From assembly GCA_015227615.1 (NCBI GenBank), contig JAALGZ010000001.1, positions 1,736,001 through 1,800,000 of the forward strand: a DNA stretch of 64,000 nucleotides. The letters run 5' to 3'. Position 1 is the stretch's first letter, and each line of letters opens with the position of its first letter. The notes beneath the pieces were generated by a model. That model saw only the letters and a list, made by a program, of their open reading frames with translations. It had not been told where the DNA came from and did not search any database. The stretch comes from Labyrinthula sp. Ha. Its lineage: Eukaryota > Sar > Bigyra > Labyrinthulida > Labyrinthulaceae. Positions 12,851-24,711 of this stretch are shown one piece after another. Position numbers and translations under genes: made by a program.

Positions 12851-15116
12851 AGCTTAATATTAAACTACACCGTTCACACCTCTTCTGATGATCCAAAGCA
12901 ATGGAAACCTTTATAGATGCTTGGTCTCTGTACTAAGCATCAACATTGGTGGTCTCACTACGTACAAGGTAAACCGTCTTCTCAAAAATACCCAAGGCGT
13001 GGGTCTATGTATGCTAAAAGAGCTAAACCAGGAAGAACACAGCAAATTGGAAAGAGCAGTTCTGGGTTTTTCCAGAACATGTATGTAGTCTTTGTCAAGA
13101 TTGGGGAGCCCTTAGGAGGATGTAGCAAAATTCCAGTACCAAGAACTTTGTGAGAGATTTCTATGTGTATAAACTCGAAGTGGTATAGCCTGTAACGCTG
13201 TAATAGGGCTAACTGGAAAATTTTTAACCAGAAAAGAGAATGATTGCGCCTACACTCCGGAAATAGCGTGGATGAAAATGAATTATGACCCTATTCTTGT
13301 GAAAATGATTACTAAAATCAACAAAATAGAATTTATATCTACCAGTGGCGACCTAAGCAGACAAACCAATAGAAATTCTCATGATAGCGGTATCAAGTAT
13401 GAATGCTAAAACGTGTCAGATATATTTGGGAAAATACTGAGTGAGTAGTAAAATGTAGATATGCAGTTGTTAGCTTAGAGTTTAAAGCTTAAAGCTAAAG
13501 TGAGTGGTTAGAATAATCATGCCACATATCACCATAAAGATAACAGTGTAGCTAATTAAAAAAACTTTTATTAAGAAAATTTTTACCTGCAGTCACATAT
13601 TGTAACGTTGTTAACATTATCTGATTCAGAGTATACAGGAACAGATCTCGATTTTTAAACAGTGGAAATAAAGTTTCGTTAACCATTCGCGCAAATCAAA
13701 TGTGGAACAAGAAATTGTAATCGATTTACTTGTGAAGACTCCAAGCCTGGCAAACTTGTTCAATACTAAAATAAATCAAGACCTGGTTAATTACGAGACA
13801 TTAAAGGGAAAAATTATACTTTGTGGTACTTGCAGCTGAAGTCTTGATCAAGAATATTGTACCACTAAATTTGTGTTTTCCTCAAAACATAAACTCGAAA
13901 GTTACAACTGCACTAGATCAGCGGTGAATGAGAGACTATACTACTTAATTGCAAGCATAATGGTGACAACTCAGGAATTGAGTGAGGGGTTGTGTACTAC
14001 GTGAGAGAAACATCGGGTTGACCAAAGCAACAGACAAGATACTACAAGCCTCCAGAGCTAACATTCCCAGAGAAATCTAAGTATTTATCAAACGGCTCAA
14101 GCTAGAGAAAAAACTCAAAATCATCGTTGTCAAAGATAGTGACGAAGACAATGTGGACAATACACCCAGACATAAGACCTTGGACGAAAATATGGAAAAT
14201 AAAAAATCCCTCCGAGACTAAAAATGAACTCACTGCAAATCTAATATAAGGCCATTATGCTCTACTTCTTGCACCCACTCTCTAAAAAAGTTTAGATACA
14301 CCTTCTTCTTTAGCACAGGAAATAATTGTAGGCACTATGTAACTTAAAAACAAAGGTGTTATGGGGTATAAATGATATTCTCAATGGATTTCTACTACTC
14401 TCAGAAATCTTACCAAACATTAAAAGTAGAAGAATTATTATACTTTCAGAGCTAGAAATATTGTAAATTCCTCTCAACGCTCTATGTACCACTAGAATGG
14501 GTCCTATTTATAAACAAGAAGCAAGGAAAAGTTATCTATTGTGTAATTAGTTAGAATATTAGAATTTCTTCCAAGGGTCTTCAATAATAGAAAATAGCAT
14601 ATGTTTAAGAATCCTTTTCTTGTGAATGAGGTTTAAGATATAATATTACCATAATGAACAAAATTAGGGCCCTGTATAGAAATACCAAATTCTGTATCGA
14701 CAGGAATTAAAGGTTTCAGCTCTTATAAATCTATTTTCAACAAACACTTAACTGCATGCGAGAGATACTTATTTGTAGTTTGCTGAAGCAGCAACACCTT
14801 CTACTTAGACTCAGTTAAATTTTTAAAGCCCAATTTGAAGCAGGAGAAGCTGTACCAGAAAGTAATAAACCTAAAGACCAGGAAATATAAAGTCGAAAGA
14901 TTCAACAGAGTTACACCATATTTCTACCGATTTTGATATTAAATTTGAACTATAGTACGAAACAAGTAGAATATAGTACCTTGGTAAATATAATTGCAGC
15001 TGATATCACTCTTAACTACTTCCTGACCCTTGCACACGACTTGGTCACAATATTTAAAATAAAGGAACATATCTTCAACTAAGTGAATCGCATACAAAAT
15101 CCAGAATGTAGACCAG
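12851..15116. repeat. Inverted repeat arm A (retroelement-like fossil)
   Basis: This 2.27-kb block is nearly identical, in reverse complement, to 55441-57708. In a sampled stretch of about 235 bp (near 14300-14530) only 3 bases differ; one 60-bp stretch near 14770 has about 7 differences. The edges are abrupt. Beyond 15116 the two sites are still recognisably related but only weakly (for example around 15160-15250 versus 55180-55350). The block encodes only broken open stretches. One at 12917-13153 has a Cys/His-rich patch that could descend from a retroelement gag zinc knuckle. It is broken by many changes. Family assignment beyond retroelement-like is not secure. Confidence 0.75.
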
Positions 15117-17250
15117 CTTTTACGACCAACATTTTTATTGAAGAATATTTGAACAGATGATGGCTATAATAAAGAAAAAGTATAACTGATTAGGATATAC
15201 ACAATCTCAAAAAACTCAACTGCGAGATATCGAACTTGTTAGTTGAAGCCAAGATAGCGTGCGATGCTCACTGCAGTGACCCATTGTTTGATTGCACACG
15301 AAGCCACAGTCGCTAAAATATTTTAGCCACTCATCAGCCTAAGTAGTTACTTGAATACTCTCTAATTTCTGGCAAGTTAAAACCAAGTCAATTGAGAAGT
15401 CAATGAACCATTGAAAAGCCACAAGCATCTTGACATAGACTTGTACTGAGCAGTTATCTTCCTCAATAATGTCGCCCAAAAGGTGGCACTATGCGAGTTT
15501 AGACGGAACAGATATCGCAAAACTCTTTAAGTAATAAATATCTGGAAAGATACAAAATTAGTCCTTGCACACACACACACTTGTTCCACCATCTGGTATA
15601 AATAACTTCAGTAACTGGTATAAAAATCAACAATTGTATAGGAACCAATATTTTCTCTCCAGAAGAGTAGAAGTGGCAATCAATTAGACCCAGGTCAATG
15701 AAACGAGGATCTAGAAAGACGACTTATAAATTCGGATAATTATCCAGGGAATTGAGAATTATTATAGGCCTGGAAAATCACGATCAATAGCCAATCTATA
15801 CAATGCTTTAAAATATCTATAATCAAATACCAACAAAGATACCGAGGAACACAAACTATCCTGACAACCAAGTTCAGCAGGGTATGGAAACCACTTCACC
15901 TAACAAACCACTCCAACCTCTGACAGAATAATTTGTTGCCTCAGTTAATCATCTTTCAGCAATATTACCAGGTCAATAAAGTACCGGAAGCTCAAGAAAT
16001 AATTTTCTTGTCTTTACTGTCAATCTTCCGATCTCTAAGAGCTTTAGGGGGTAACAGTAGTTAAATAAACCCCATTAAATAAATCTAAACTCCTATGCCA
16101 GAAAATAGAGGAATCTAATGCACCTAAGTGAAATTAAACATAAAATTAGGAGAAAACGAGTTCAAAAGTGGTTGTACCTGAACATTGGACTACCGAACTT
16201 TCCCATCAAGCTAAATTCCCTTTTTACCAAAAGTAATTAACATCTGATCTCATAGAATAAACTGTTCATCAGAACTGAGACTATCCCAGAAAATACAAGT
16301 CTGTACGTGACTTTGGAGCGAGTCTTCCTTATAGCTATTTTGGGTTTTGGGGAAGCTATCGAGCTTCTCAGGCAGTCTCTATTCTACATTGAATATGTGG
16401 GGGGAATCGAGGTATGATTGATGTGCTGAGGACTTAAATGTGATAAAACCGAGTTTCATGAGCTAACTTTTAAAACTTCGGGTTCTTCTAGAAGATCTTT
16501 TCCTCACTACATACCCCTAGTCACATTATATTAAAGTCTTTTCTGTATATGGCATATGACCTAAAGCTAACAATCAATTCTAACAGTGCAATTTAAGGAT
16601 ATCTATTTACCTTGATGAGTTAGTTCAAGAATGTAATATTTAGTAATATCTCAACTTCTGCCAAGAATCAAAAAGACTTTATTTCAAAATCTATTGGGAA
16701 ATTTTACTATACGGGAGGCTTCTGCATTTATTAAGAGCTCATCGAAAATATTTTATCTAAATTTTTCGTTTATAATCAAGAATATTAACAAAATTGCTTT
16801 GATAAATTCTTCCAATTAAAATACAGTTAGATTCATTGATTCTTAGAAATGTGAAATCTCGTATCGATAATTCATTATAGCAATAAATTTACGCAGCTAG
16901 ATGATCCATTAGACAAGCAATCATCTCTACTCTGCTAGACTTGAAGTATATCGGTAAGGCTCCTAAGTAATCCTTCAAGGCACCATGTAGTATTAGGTGC
17001 ATTGAATAAAACTTTTAATCTCCAGGAACTATATGGTGAATTTTATTTAACAAGCATTCTAATCAAAGTTGCATTCAAGAACTTTTATTATCTCGATATA
17101 AATGCTTTCATATATATACCCGTTAACCACACACTTTCTTTACAGAAAAATATAAAACTCGAAGCAAAAATCAATAATAAGGCTTAAGGTACCACTAGGA
17201 GTATTTCTGTACTCTATCCATCCCAGTATAAAATATTTGCCGTCTAGTTG
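15117..17250 (+). mobile_element. Older, diverged continuation of the arm A element
   Basis: Sequence past the edge of arm A still aligns, with much lower similarity, to sequence on the outer side of arm B (54.8-55.44 kb in reverse complement). Examples are matching tracts around 15160-15250 and 15540-15600. Both sites therefore carry old copies of one longer element. It is heavily broken, with no intact open frame. The outer limit is a guess, based on where I lose any resemblance. Confidence 0.4.
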
Positions 17251-20200
17251 ACCATTGGGTATAGCTAATAATCTAGGGGCTGTTTGTAATTTTCACTGGC
17301 GAGGAAAATTGAGATATTTTCTTTTAGTTAAGTTGCACTAACATTAACACATTTAATATATTATCTTCATCCCTGAGAATAAAATAAACTAAGACCCTAT
17401 AGACATTAAGCTTTCCTTAAATTATTACTCACTGCATGGTAAAAAGGTATAAATATGTACTTGCACATAAGACGAAGTAGGCTCCTTATAAACATTAAAC
17501 TGCTTTATTTGGATCAATTCAAATATCTTAAGATTTTTAGAGCATTTAACCTGTTCTTTCGAAATAGTGAAAAAAAAATACTGGTATAAATTAGTGCGAT
17601 AAAACATAATTCTCCCAGTTCGGTACTCGGATATATAATACAGCACTACGGATGTTCAATTCTTAGATATTTTAATTCTTAATTCAACTGTATGAATAGA
17701 ACACCCAAAGATTCTTTGATAGTGAAGTATGTAGAATGAAAAAGTACTCCAAATAAAGAAAGATATCTAACAATTGGTTAATTTCAACTAGAGAAATACC
17801 AGTCATTTTACCTAATTAATACGTTGCAATTGCTTTCCCAGAATTAGCTGGTTTCTTCACATCGTATGGGTCTCAACTGTTGATGAAAAAAACTCTAGTA
17901 GTCCACTCCAACTAAAACCATGGGCCCGGTGAAATATAGCTTACACCCCAAAAAATAAGCAATACCTACTACTATTTATGCTATAAGTTAGTATTCGTAT
18001 GTCGAACCAGTACCGTGAGAGATTATAGAAGATAGCGTTGCTGGTACTGTAATAAGAAATCGAATATGATATCCAACCACTACAACCTCTCTATTGTAAC
18101 GACGGAATTATTAGTTTGGCATGCACATCACCCTACTACTTTGCGAGGAATTTCTTAATAACTTTGAACGCACTCCTAGACTCGAGTGGTGGCTCTATAA
18201 TAGGAGTCAGGCACTTTGCTCTAAGAATTATACTTATAGGAGTTAAATAAGCAAAAAAATCTTTCATAAAGATCTCAATCAAAGTCTAGGAGTTAGAAAC
18301 ATAAATTTGAGGCTTATTTCACTAGAAAATGCCCTTATATAGCCCAGTGTCTGAAACAACTTCGACATAATACTTCTAACATTGCTTAACCTAGAAAATG
18401 ATTTAGATGTGTATGTATGTATTTTTATTCTTTCATAAACAACAGCTCCCTCATATTTATTAATTCTTTTCTACATTTCATGTTTATATATAAACATATT
18501 GCTATTTTAACCTTAAATTAAAGGCAAGTATATTTTTCTTGTTAATAAATGCAATATTAAGTGGAATTAATTCTTGAATTTTTTTTCCTGTAACTTGGTT
18601 TGTGTTAAATATTGAGATACAGTGAGAAACTAGTCATCAACATGGTATATCCATATTGAAAATGATTACAGAACCATACATTTTGATTTACTTAAATCAA
18701 ATTCGTATTAATCAATTATAATTTTATGCGTTGTAAAAACATTAAAACTCTGTCCATATACCAACCTTTTGCCCCAGTCCCTCCCAAAACAAAATGTCCA
18801 ATCTACTCCATATTCTGGCACTAGTAGGAACTAATTAATTTTAATTAAGCTAACTAACCCGATAATTTGAGTGTGAGCAAGAAACATGCTCAATACGGTA
18901 AATTTCAAAGATGTTTTTCTATGCTACATGGAGTATCTATCCCGAGGTTATTTTTGTCATCAGGAAATAATCGCTTCGGTCCTATTTTATATAAAGCTTA
19001 TATGCTATAATCAAAAGGTTGCATTTAAACTCAGAATAACCATCAACAATATTGCTATATTATGGAAGATTTAGACGAGTAACACAGCAATAGCTTCACA
19101 ATCTAAGTAGGAAAATATTAACCTCGTATGCCTTGGCACTCTATTTTTTGAAGACAGCGCCTTAAACCCGACTATACCATGATGCAAGAATATTACATTT
19201 CTCTATTCATATTGAAAACTGGAAAATAGAAAACGGTTGCATTATAAGTTGTGATTTAAACTAAGTTACTAGATATTATACATGACATATAAACCTAATA
19301 TTAAATTCAGAAATTCCATATGCAATTTTCTTTACTTAAAAATTTCTGTTGTTTGGAGTCTATTATGATGTAGTTAAGCTAATGTAAAATTCAACACTAC
19401 CGTGTTTTGTGTCATTTATACGAGGAAAAGAGTTTGGCATGGAAACCAGGAAGGGTTTCATCCATGAGTGCCCTTTTAGGCCACGTACTACATATGGCAT
19501 TGGGTGAATCTATCACTTAGAGTTCTTGGTTAGTATGGAAACTATAAGAATGGAAAATGAGCAATAATCAGGATATATTACCTTTTATGAACAATACTGA
19601 ACATAAAAAATAGAGATTCGGTCAAATTCGCTTTATAATTTTTTCTTGTAAGGATTCTCATTGTTTTCAAGTAATTACTATACAAACGCCAGCTAAGATA
19701 GGAATGCTTTAAGTTTTGAGGTTGCTGAACCATGTATTACGAGTGTGGACTACTTGTCATGAAATTGTCTTATTTACTAGTACATTTTTTTGGCATTGTG
19801 TGTAGAAAAAGAATGTTCAAATGAGATTCTGTCCATATCTCCCTTGTAATCCGTTGATATATGAGTTGAAACTGAGTTAAGCAAAATGGCGAGCTATTGA
19901 GATTTGTTTCTGTCTCCATATGACTCAGATTTTTTATTCTAATAGATTTTCGATGGAAAGCTGTAGAAAAATTGAATTATATGGCATTAGTAACCGCAAT
20001 ATTTCTGGTGCGAGTAAAAAGATAAATATTTTTTCTATCTTCGGTCTCACTATAGAATATAAAGTTCCTAACCATAGACTGAAGGAAGTAAACTATTCGT
20101 GATGTGACTTTCCTATGGGTCAATACCGATACTATACCAAGTAAAGGTATGATTATAGTAGTAACTGTAGCAATAAAGAACTAAATATACAATGGGCAAC

Positions 20201-23200
20201 TGCTGTTTACATATGTCACAACAAATATATGTTTCGGTTATTGATTCTTTTCCCGCTTTACTTAATGGTTTTTTTCTGACTCTGCTTAATGAATATGACT
20301 CCCAAACTCAACAGAATAACGTGAGTATAAGATAACTCTGCGAGGAATAATAATTAATTTTTCACCTAATTCACATAGAGCTTTTAGTAAACAGTACTTA
20401 AAGCAATTGGGGTGATAAGTTGTGTTGATCTTTCTTAAGTAGCAGCTCTACTAGCAAAGAAAATGTATCAGCTAAATAAAATATGCAAGCAAGAGAAAGT
20501 GTTTCTATAATTCTTGTAACAATTATTACATTGGTTGAGTCCTGAAAACATGGTTTGTTCAGTAGGTGTACTCTATATTTTAGACCAACACATTGCTATT
20601 CATTCTTGTTCCTGATATGTAAAAAATACGCTGAAAAGGAAAGATAAGAAGAATAGAGTACCTCCAAAGACCTTAACAGAAAGCAGAACACCAAGTAGAA
20701 GAGCTATTCTCTTTAGGTTATATAACCTGTAGGAACACTATAATTAACACCCATATCGTTTCAACTTTGGTAGGTATCTTTCGTTGGCGTATTGTTGCTT
20801 TGCAATGAAACTCAACATCTGTGAACTGCTTTGGATAATTTGTATACATTTGGGGATTGAATACTTTATTCAATAGTGAGCTCTTTATTCTCATTTATTA
20901 GTGCTCCAAAAGTTCAAGCTAAAGAGTTAGAAACTGAGTAATTTAAGCTCATAATCTGGTTCCTGTCACTTAGACACACCATGGGAGTACACTAAAAATT
21001 CTAGGCTGTTCCACAACATAACTTTGATGACGGCACATGTATTTCGTAACGGTGCAAGTTAAATGGAACCAATAATGGCCTATCAGGTATCCTGTTGATC
21101 TCAGCTGGGATCAAATAAGAGCTGGAATAGTTTTGGTTGGTTTGAAGTCGTCAAAGACTTAATATGTGAATACCACGTAACACATCGTGTTAAAGCAAGA
21201 GCAATCGCCAATATTTTATTTTTCAAGACTTAATAATAACTCATAGGGCATGTTTACATGCCTCAACAGTGGGATCTTTGAAAAGTATTTTCTCATATTC
21301 CTTCGCGAGAGGCAAAATTACAGGAAGAAGCATAGTATTGTCGTCCTTAGTCAATGTCAACTATTACGTAAACCAGAATACAAATAGTACGTTTAATACG
21401 TATTTTCGACCTTTGGTAGAATCAAGTTCCGTATTATAATTAGACGTACAGCTTTTAATTAAATTGAAAAAGATATTAAACGGACTTCTATTAATACTTA
21501 CAATACTAAGACAAACTACTGTAATACAACAATTTTGAGGATAAGGTCTTGTGAAAACTTGCAAATGAATATTTGAGCTTAAACCAAACACATAATTTCA
21601 ATAAAAAATGGGTAAGAGGGTTAGTAAACTTAAGCTAACTTTAAGCTTATATCTCCAGGACAAAATCCTCAGACTGCATGGGTGAAAAAGATTTTCTTAA
21701 GTTACAGTTATTTTTGTGCTTCAAAGTAAAAGAGATTTACGAGTTCTGATTAGCATCAAAGTTCCATATTCCTAGCTTTCAATGGTCCACCTATGTCCAC
21801 CTTGGGCACCACTTTCTTGGGAGAGAAAAAAGTGACTTTATAAAAGAAATAATAAAATTAAATCTGGTACGTAAAGAAACTGAGAGGAGCTACGAAGACT
21901 CATTTTCAAAAAACAGCTTAGGTTCGACAAGCGAATACAGCTAATAGGCTCTTGAGTTGTTTTGATAGGAGATGAGCAGTGTAATATAATTTACACCCTA
22001 AATAAAAACTAATAATTGTAACAAAAGTGAAACGAAATTCGTGTAACAAGAAAAATTGAAACAACTCCTTCAACAAAAAGTGCTACCAGTGGAGTCTCAC
22101 AACGAAAAGAGACCTTTGATGAAATAAAGAGTTATGGTGTGCGAAGAACGCCAAGTAACAAGCACAGAATGCAGCAAAGATCCATTTGGTCTTATTAAAC
22201 CCTTATTCATTTGGTTCCTATGTTTAATTCATAGTATTTTTGGTTATGTTAACCTGCCAGATTTCGTGTCTCCGGAGGCACATCTAATTATTATTAAGTG
22301 GGAAAGAGTTAAACAACAACTTGCAAAGCTAAGCCATTGCTAACCATGGTTAGGTATATATACAAGAAAACTTTTCTTTTCTATATCCACTAGAGGCATG
22401 AACAAAATTGTAACCTTTTATATGAAACGTGGATATTAGAGAGTTAAATACTATTAGTATATTTATGTGCTCTATATGTTCCTGTCGGGTACATATTACT
22501 TATTCCCAACAAACATGTTATCTCAGATTCCAACGCAACTCCAGCTGACGTGATAAATATATTATTAATTTATTTAGTTTTATTATTTGTTATTTATATA
22601 ATAGTTATAAATAGAGAATATACTAATTTCACCACATCTTTTGATATATCTCGAATCCTGTGAATAATCTACTATACCAAATTAAACAAAGATTGTTGGG
22701 AATCCCTTTGTTAACTAAATAACTGTATTCACATATGTATATATTATAGAGGTATTTGAAATTGATTTAACACTTATTAAACGTGTACTATATCTAATTC
22801 CATTAGAAAATAAACACCGGTCATTGATTTTTTTCTCCCTCCGCTTTTTCCTAATACGGACAAGTAGAATATGAATCGCAATACCCTGTACATCCGTTTA
22901 AAATGTTGGGTATAGCCGGTTTCTTCCTAAGAATTCAACGGTAAAATACCATCATGTTCTAAGGATGATTTGATGTACGTTTCTAATTCTTAATTGTTTT
23001 TTGTGGTGAGAAATTTCGGGAGCGAAGATACGATTCAAATATCATCTTTTCTCTGTTGGGCTATATTTTCTACTACAGTTGTACTTCAAAACGATACTCG
23101 AACATATCCGTTTGCAAAGAGTTGTGGATTCGCTCTCGAGTTTTTTCGTCAAATATTTAGTCCGTTGGGAAAATCAATAAAAGGCAGTTGAATAAATTAT

Positions 23201-23473
23201 TAAACAGATTCAATATACACGTGATCACACAGCCCCTTGTAAGAGAAGAAGATAAGAAAAGGTGAGGCGTAAAGGGCGGTAAAGTAGTTAAAAGAAGCAC
23301 ACAGTTTTTGAACGAACTTTACGAATCTTCATCGTATCTCCTTGTGCAAAAGCTTCTGGTTTAGAAATTTTCTGTGGTAACTCTTACGTCTGAAAATTTC
23401 GTCGCAATTTAATATTAACGAAGCGGAAAGCAACTTGGCTTTAACGAATACCGCGAAAGTTTTGTTTAACAGT
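17251..23473. other. Long gene desert
   Basis: About 6 kb with only short open stretches and no motif I recognise. It is AT-rich and probably consists of very old repeat debris. The open stretches at 19920-20102, 22134-22343 and 22994-23191 were read and show no domain. No tRNA cloverleaf or ribosomal RNA signature was noticed. Confidence 0.4.
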
Positions 23474-24524
23474 ATGGTTAACACTAAGCAGCAGGTAATC
23501 TCGAGGTTTGTTTTTTATTCTTTAGGATGGTGCGCATTTATACCTGCACATCGTAGAGGAACCTCTACAAATTTTTTATAAGGACGAAGGAGGCAAAGCT
23601 AATACCTTAAAATGCTCTGGAGTCTTATCCTTCTCTCCTTCAAAACCCGACTCGAAACTTTTTGAGCCTGATTATTCTCATTCGAACAATTCAGACACAA
23701 TGGATGAGGACGAGTCGGCCAAGGCAATTCCAATAGGGAATTTGAAAATATCGCCGAAGCTGGTTTACGAAAATGGTGACCCCGTTGAAGACGCTTGTGA
23801 TATATTTAAAGTCATCAAGGTGGAGCCTCAAACCGTCACGTCTACAAATGAAGTGTTTAAAGCTTGGTTTAGGATTGATAAGGTGTCAAGAAGAAAGGAT
23901 GGTAGAAAATTCAGAGTTAGGATGGAGGTTGATAAGTATCATTCAACACCCTTAAGCTACGTTTCCATCAAGAAGTTGCTTCCGAAGCAAAGTCGAGCTA
24001 TCAACGTTCTATCCAAACGAAAATCAAACCTAAAAAAAACATCCAAACTGAAGTTGGAGCATGGACGCAGTTCAATAGATAAAGATCCTACTAAAAAAGC
24101 AAAGCTATCTGAAGCAAGATTCCGTGAAAGCCTGGAAAAACTAAACGAGCTGAGCCTAAAAGGAAACATGGGTAGAATTCAAAAAGGAAAGGAGAGAACT
24201 GATTCAACTCAAGCCAAACAGTATAATGTCGTGATTCCTGCGGATCGTTTGACTAAGGTGATGGAAAGTAATCAGAGACTGGAGCAAACTGTGGAATCTC
24301 TTTTGAAGAGAGTTAGCATCTTAGAATCTGCGGTGCTAAATAAGTTCCCCGAACACCCCTTCTTACCGCCCGAAAGAAGAAGAGTTCACTCTCTACTTCC
24401 CACAGACGACGGGTATGGGAGTTTTGCCGTAGGGGGTGCAGATCTTTCTAGAAATGGCATGCCAAGGAACAACAGTTCAACAGGAGAGCTTTTGGATTTC
24501 TTACACAATTCAAGCTTTCATTAA
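23474..24524 (+). CDS. Coiled-coil protein, possible beta-sandwich regulator (339 aa, two exons)
   Basis: Exon 1 is only 21 nt (23474-23494, encoding MVNTKQQ). A 31-nt GT...AG intron (23495-23525) follows, then exon 2 (23526-24524). The intron is phase 0, and the frame upstream of the internal Met at 23700 is open all the way to the splice site, which supports this longer model over a start at 23700. Residues about 8-150 look beta-rich and end in a conserved-looking segment with FRIDKVSRRKDGRKFRVRM (residues 122-140); a Rel/p53-like immunoglobulin-fold module is one guess, unverified. Residues about 160-205 are very Lys/Arg-rich, fitting a nuclear or nucleic-acid-binding protein. Residues about 243-282 form a heptad coiled coil. 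The C-terminus is Ser/Asn-rich. The gene converges on the membrane-protein gene at 24712-26649. Confidence 0.75.
23495..23525 (+). other. 31-nt spliceosomal intron
   Basis: It starts GTAAT and ends in a T-rich run followed by TTTAG. Removing it joins a 7-codon exon in frame to the 999-nt exon downstream. Its size matches the KatG introns in this window. Confidence 0.7.
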
Positions 24525-24711
24525 AGAGTATTTAAACGTTGATAAAACAATATTGTATTATTTATTGTGACCTCCTAGGAAGGTCTAATTTATGTATTTG
24601 TTGGCACGGAGTCCTGGATTAAGTTGCCTTGCTCTAATAGTGCCCTTAGGTTAAGTTAGGAAGCAGTAAGCCTCGTTATTTGAAGTTAAGCATAATTTAC
24701 AACTATTTCTT
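24525..24711. terminator. Shared 3' intergenic region of a convergent gene pair
   Basis: Only 187 bp separate two stop codons that face each other. Both transcripts must end within it or overlap. It is AT-rich at the left (ATAAAACAATATTG...), but no clear AATAAA signal was pinned down. Confidence 0.4.

Noticed and set aside
15574-15588. CA dinucleotide run
   Set aside because: Only a few units long; ordinary microsatellite noise.
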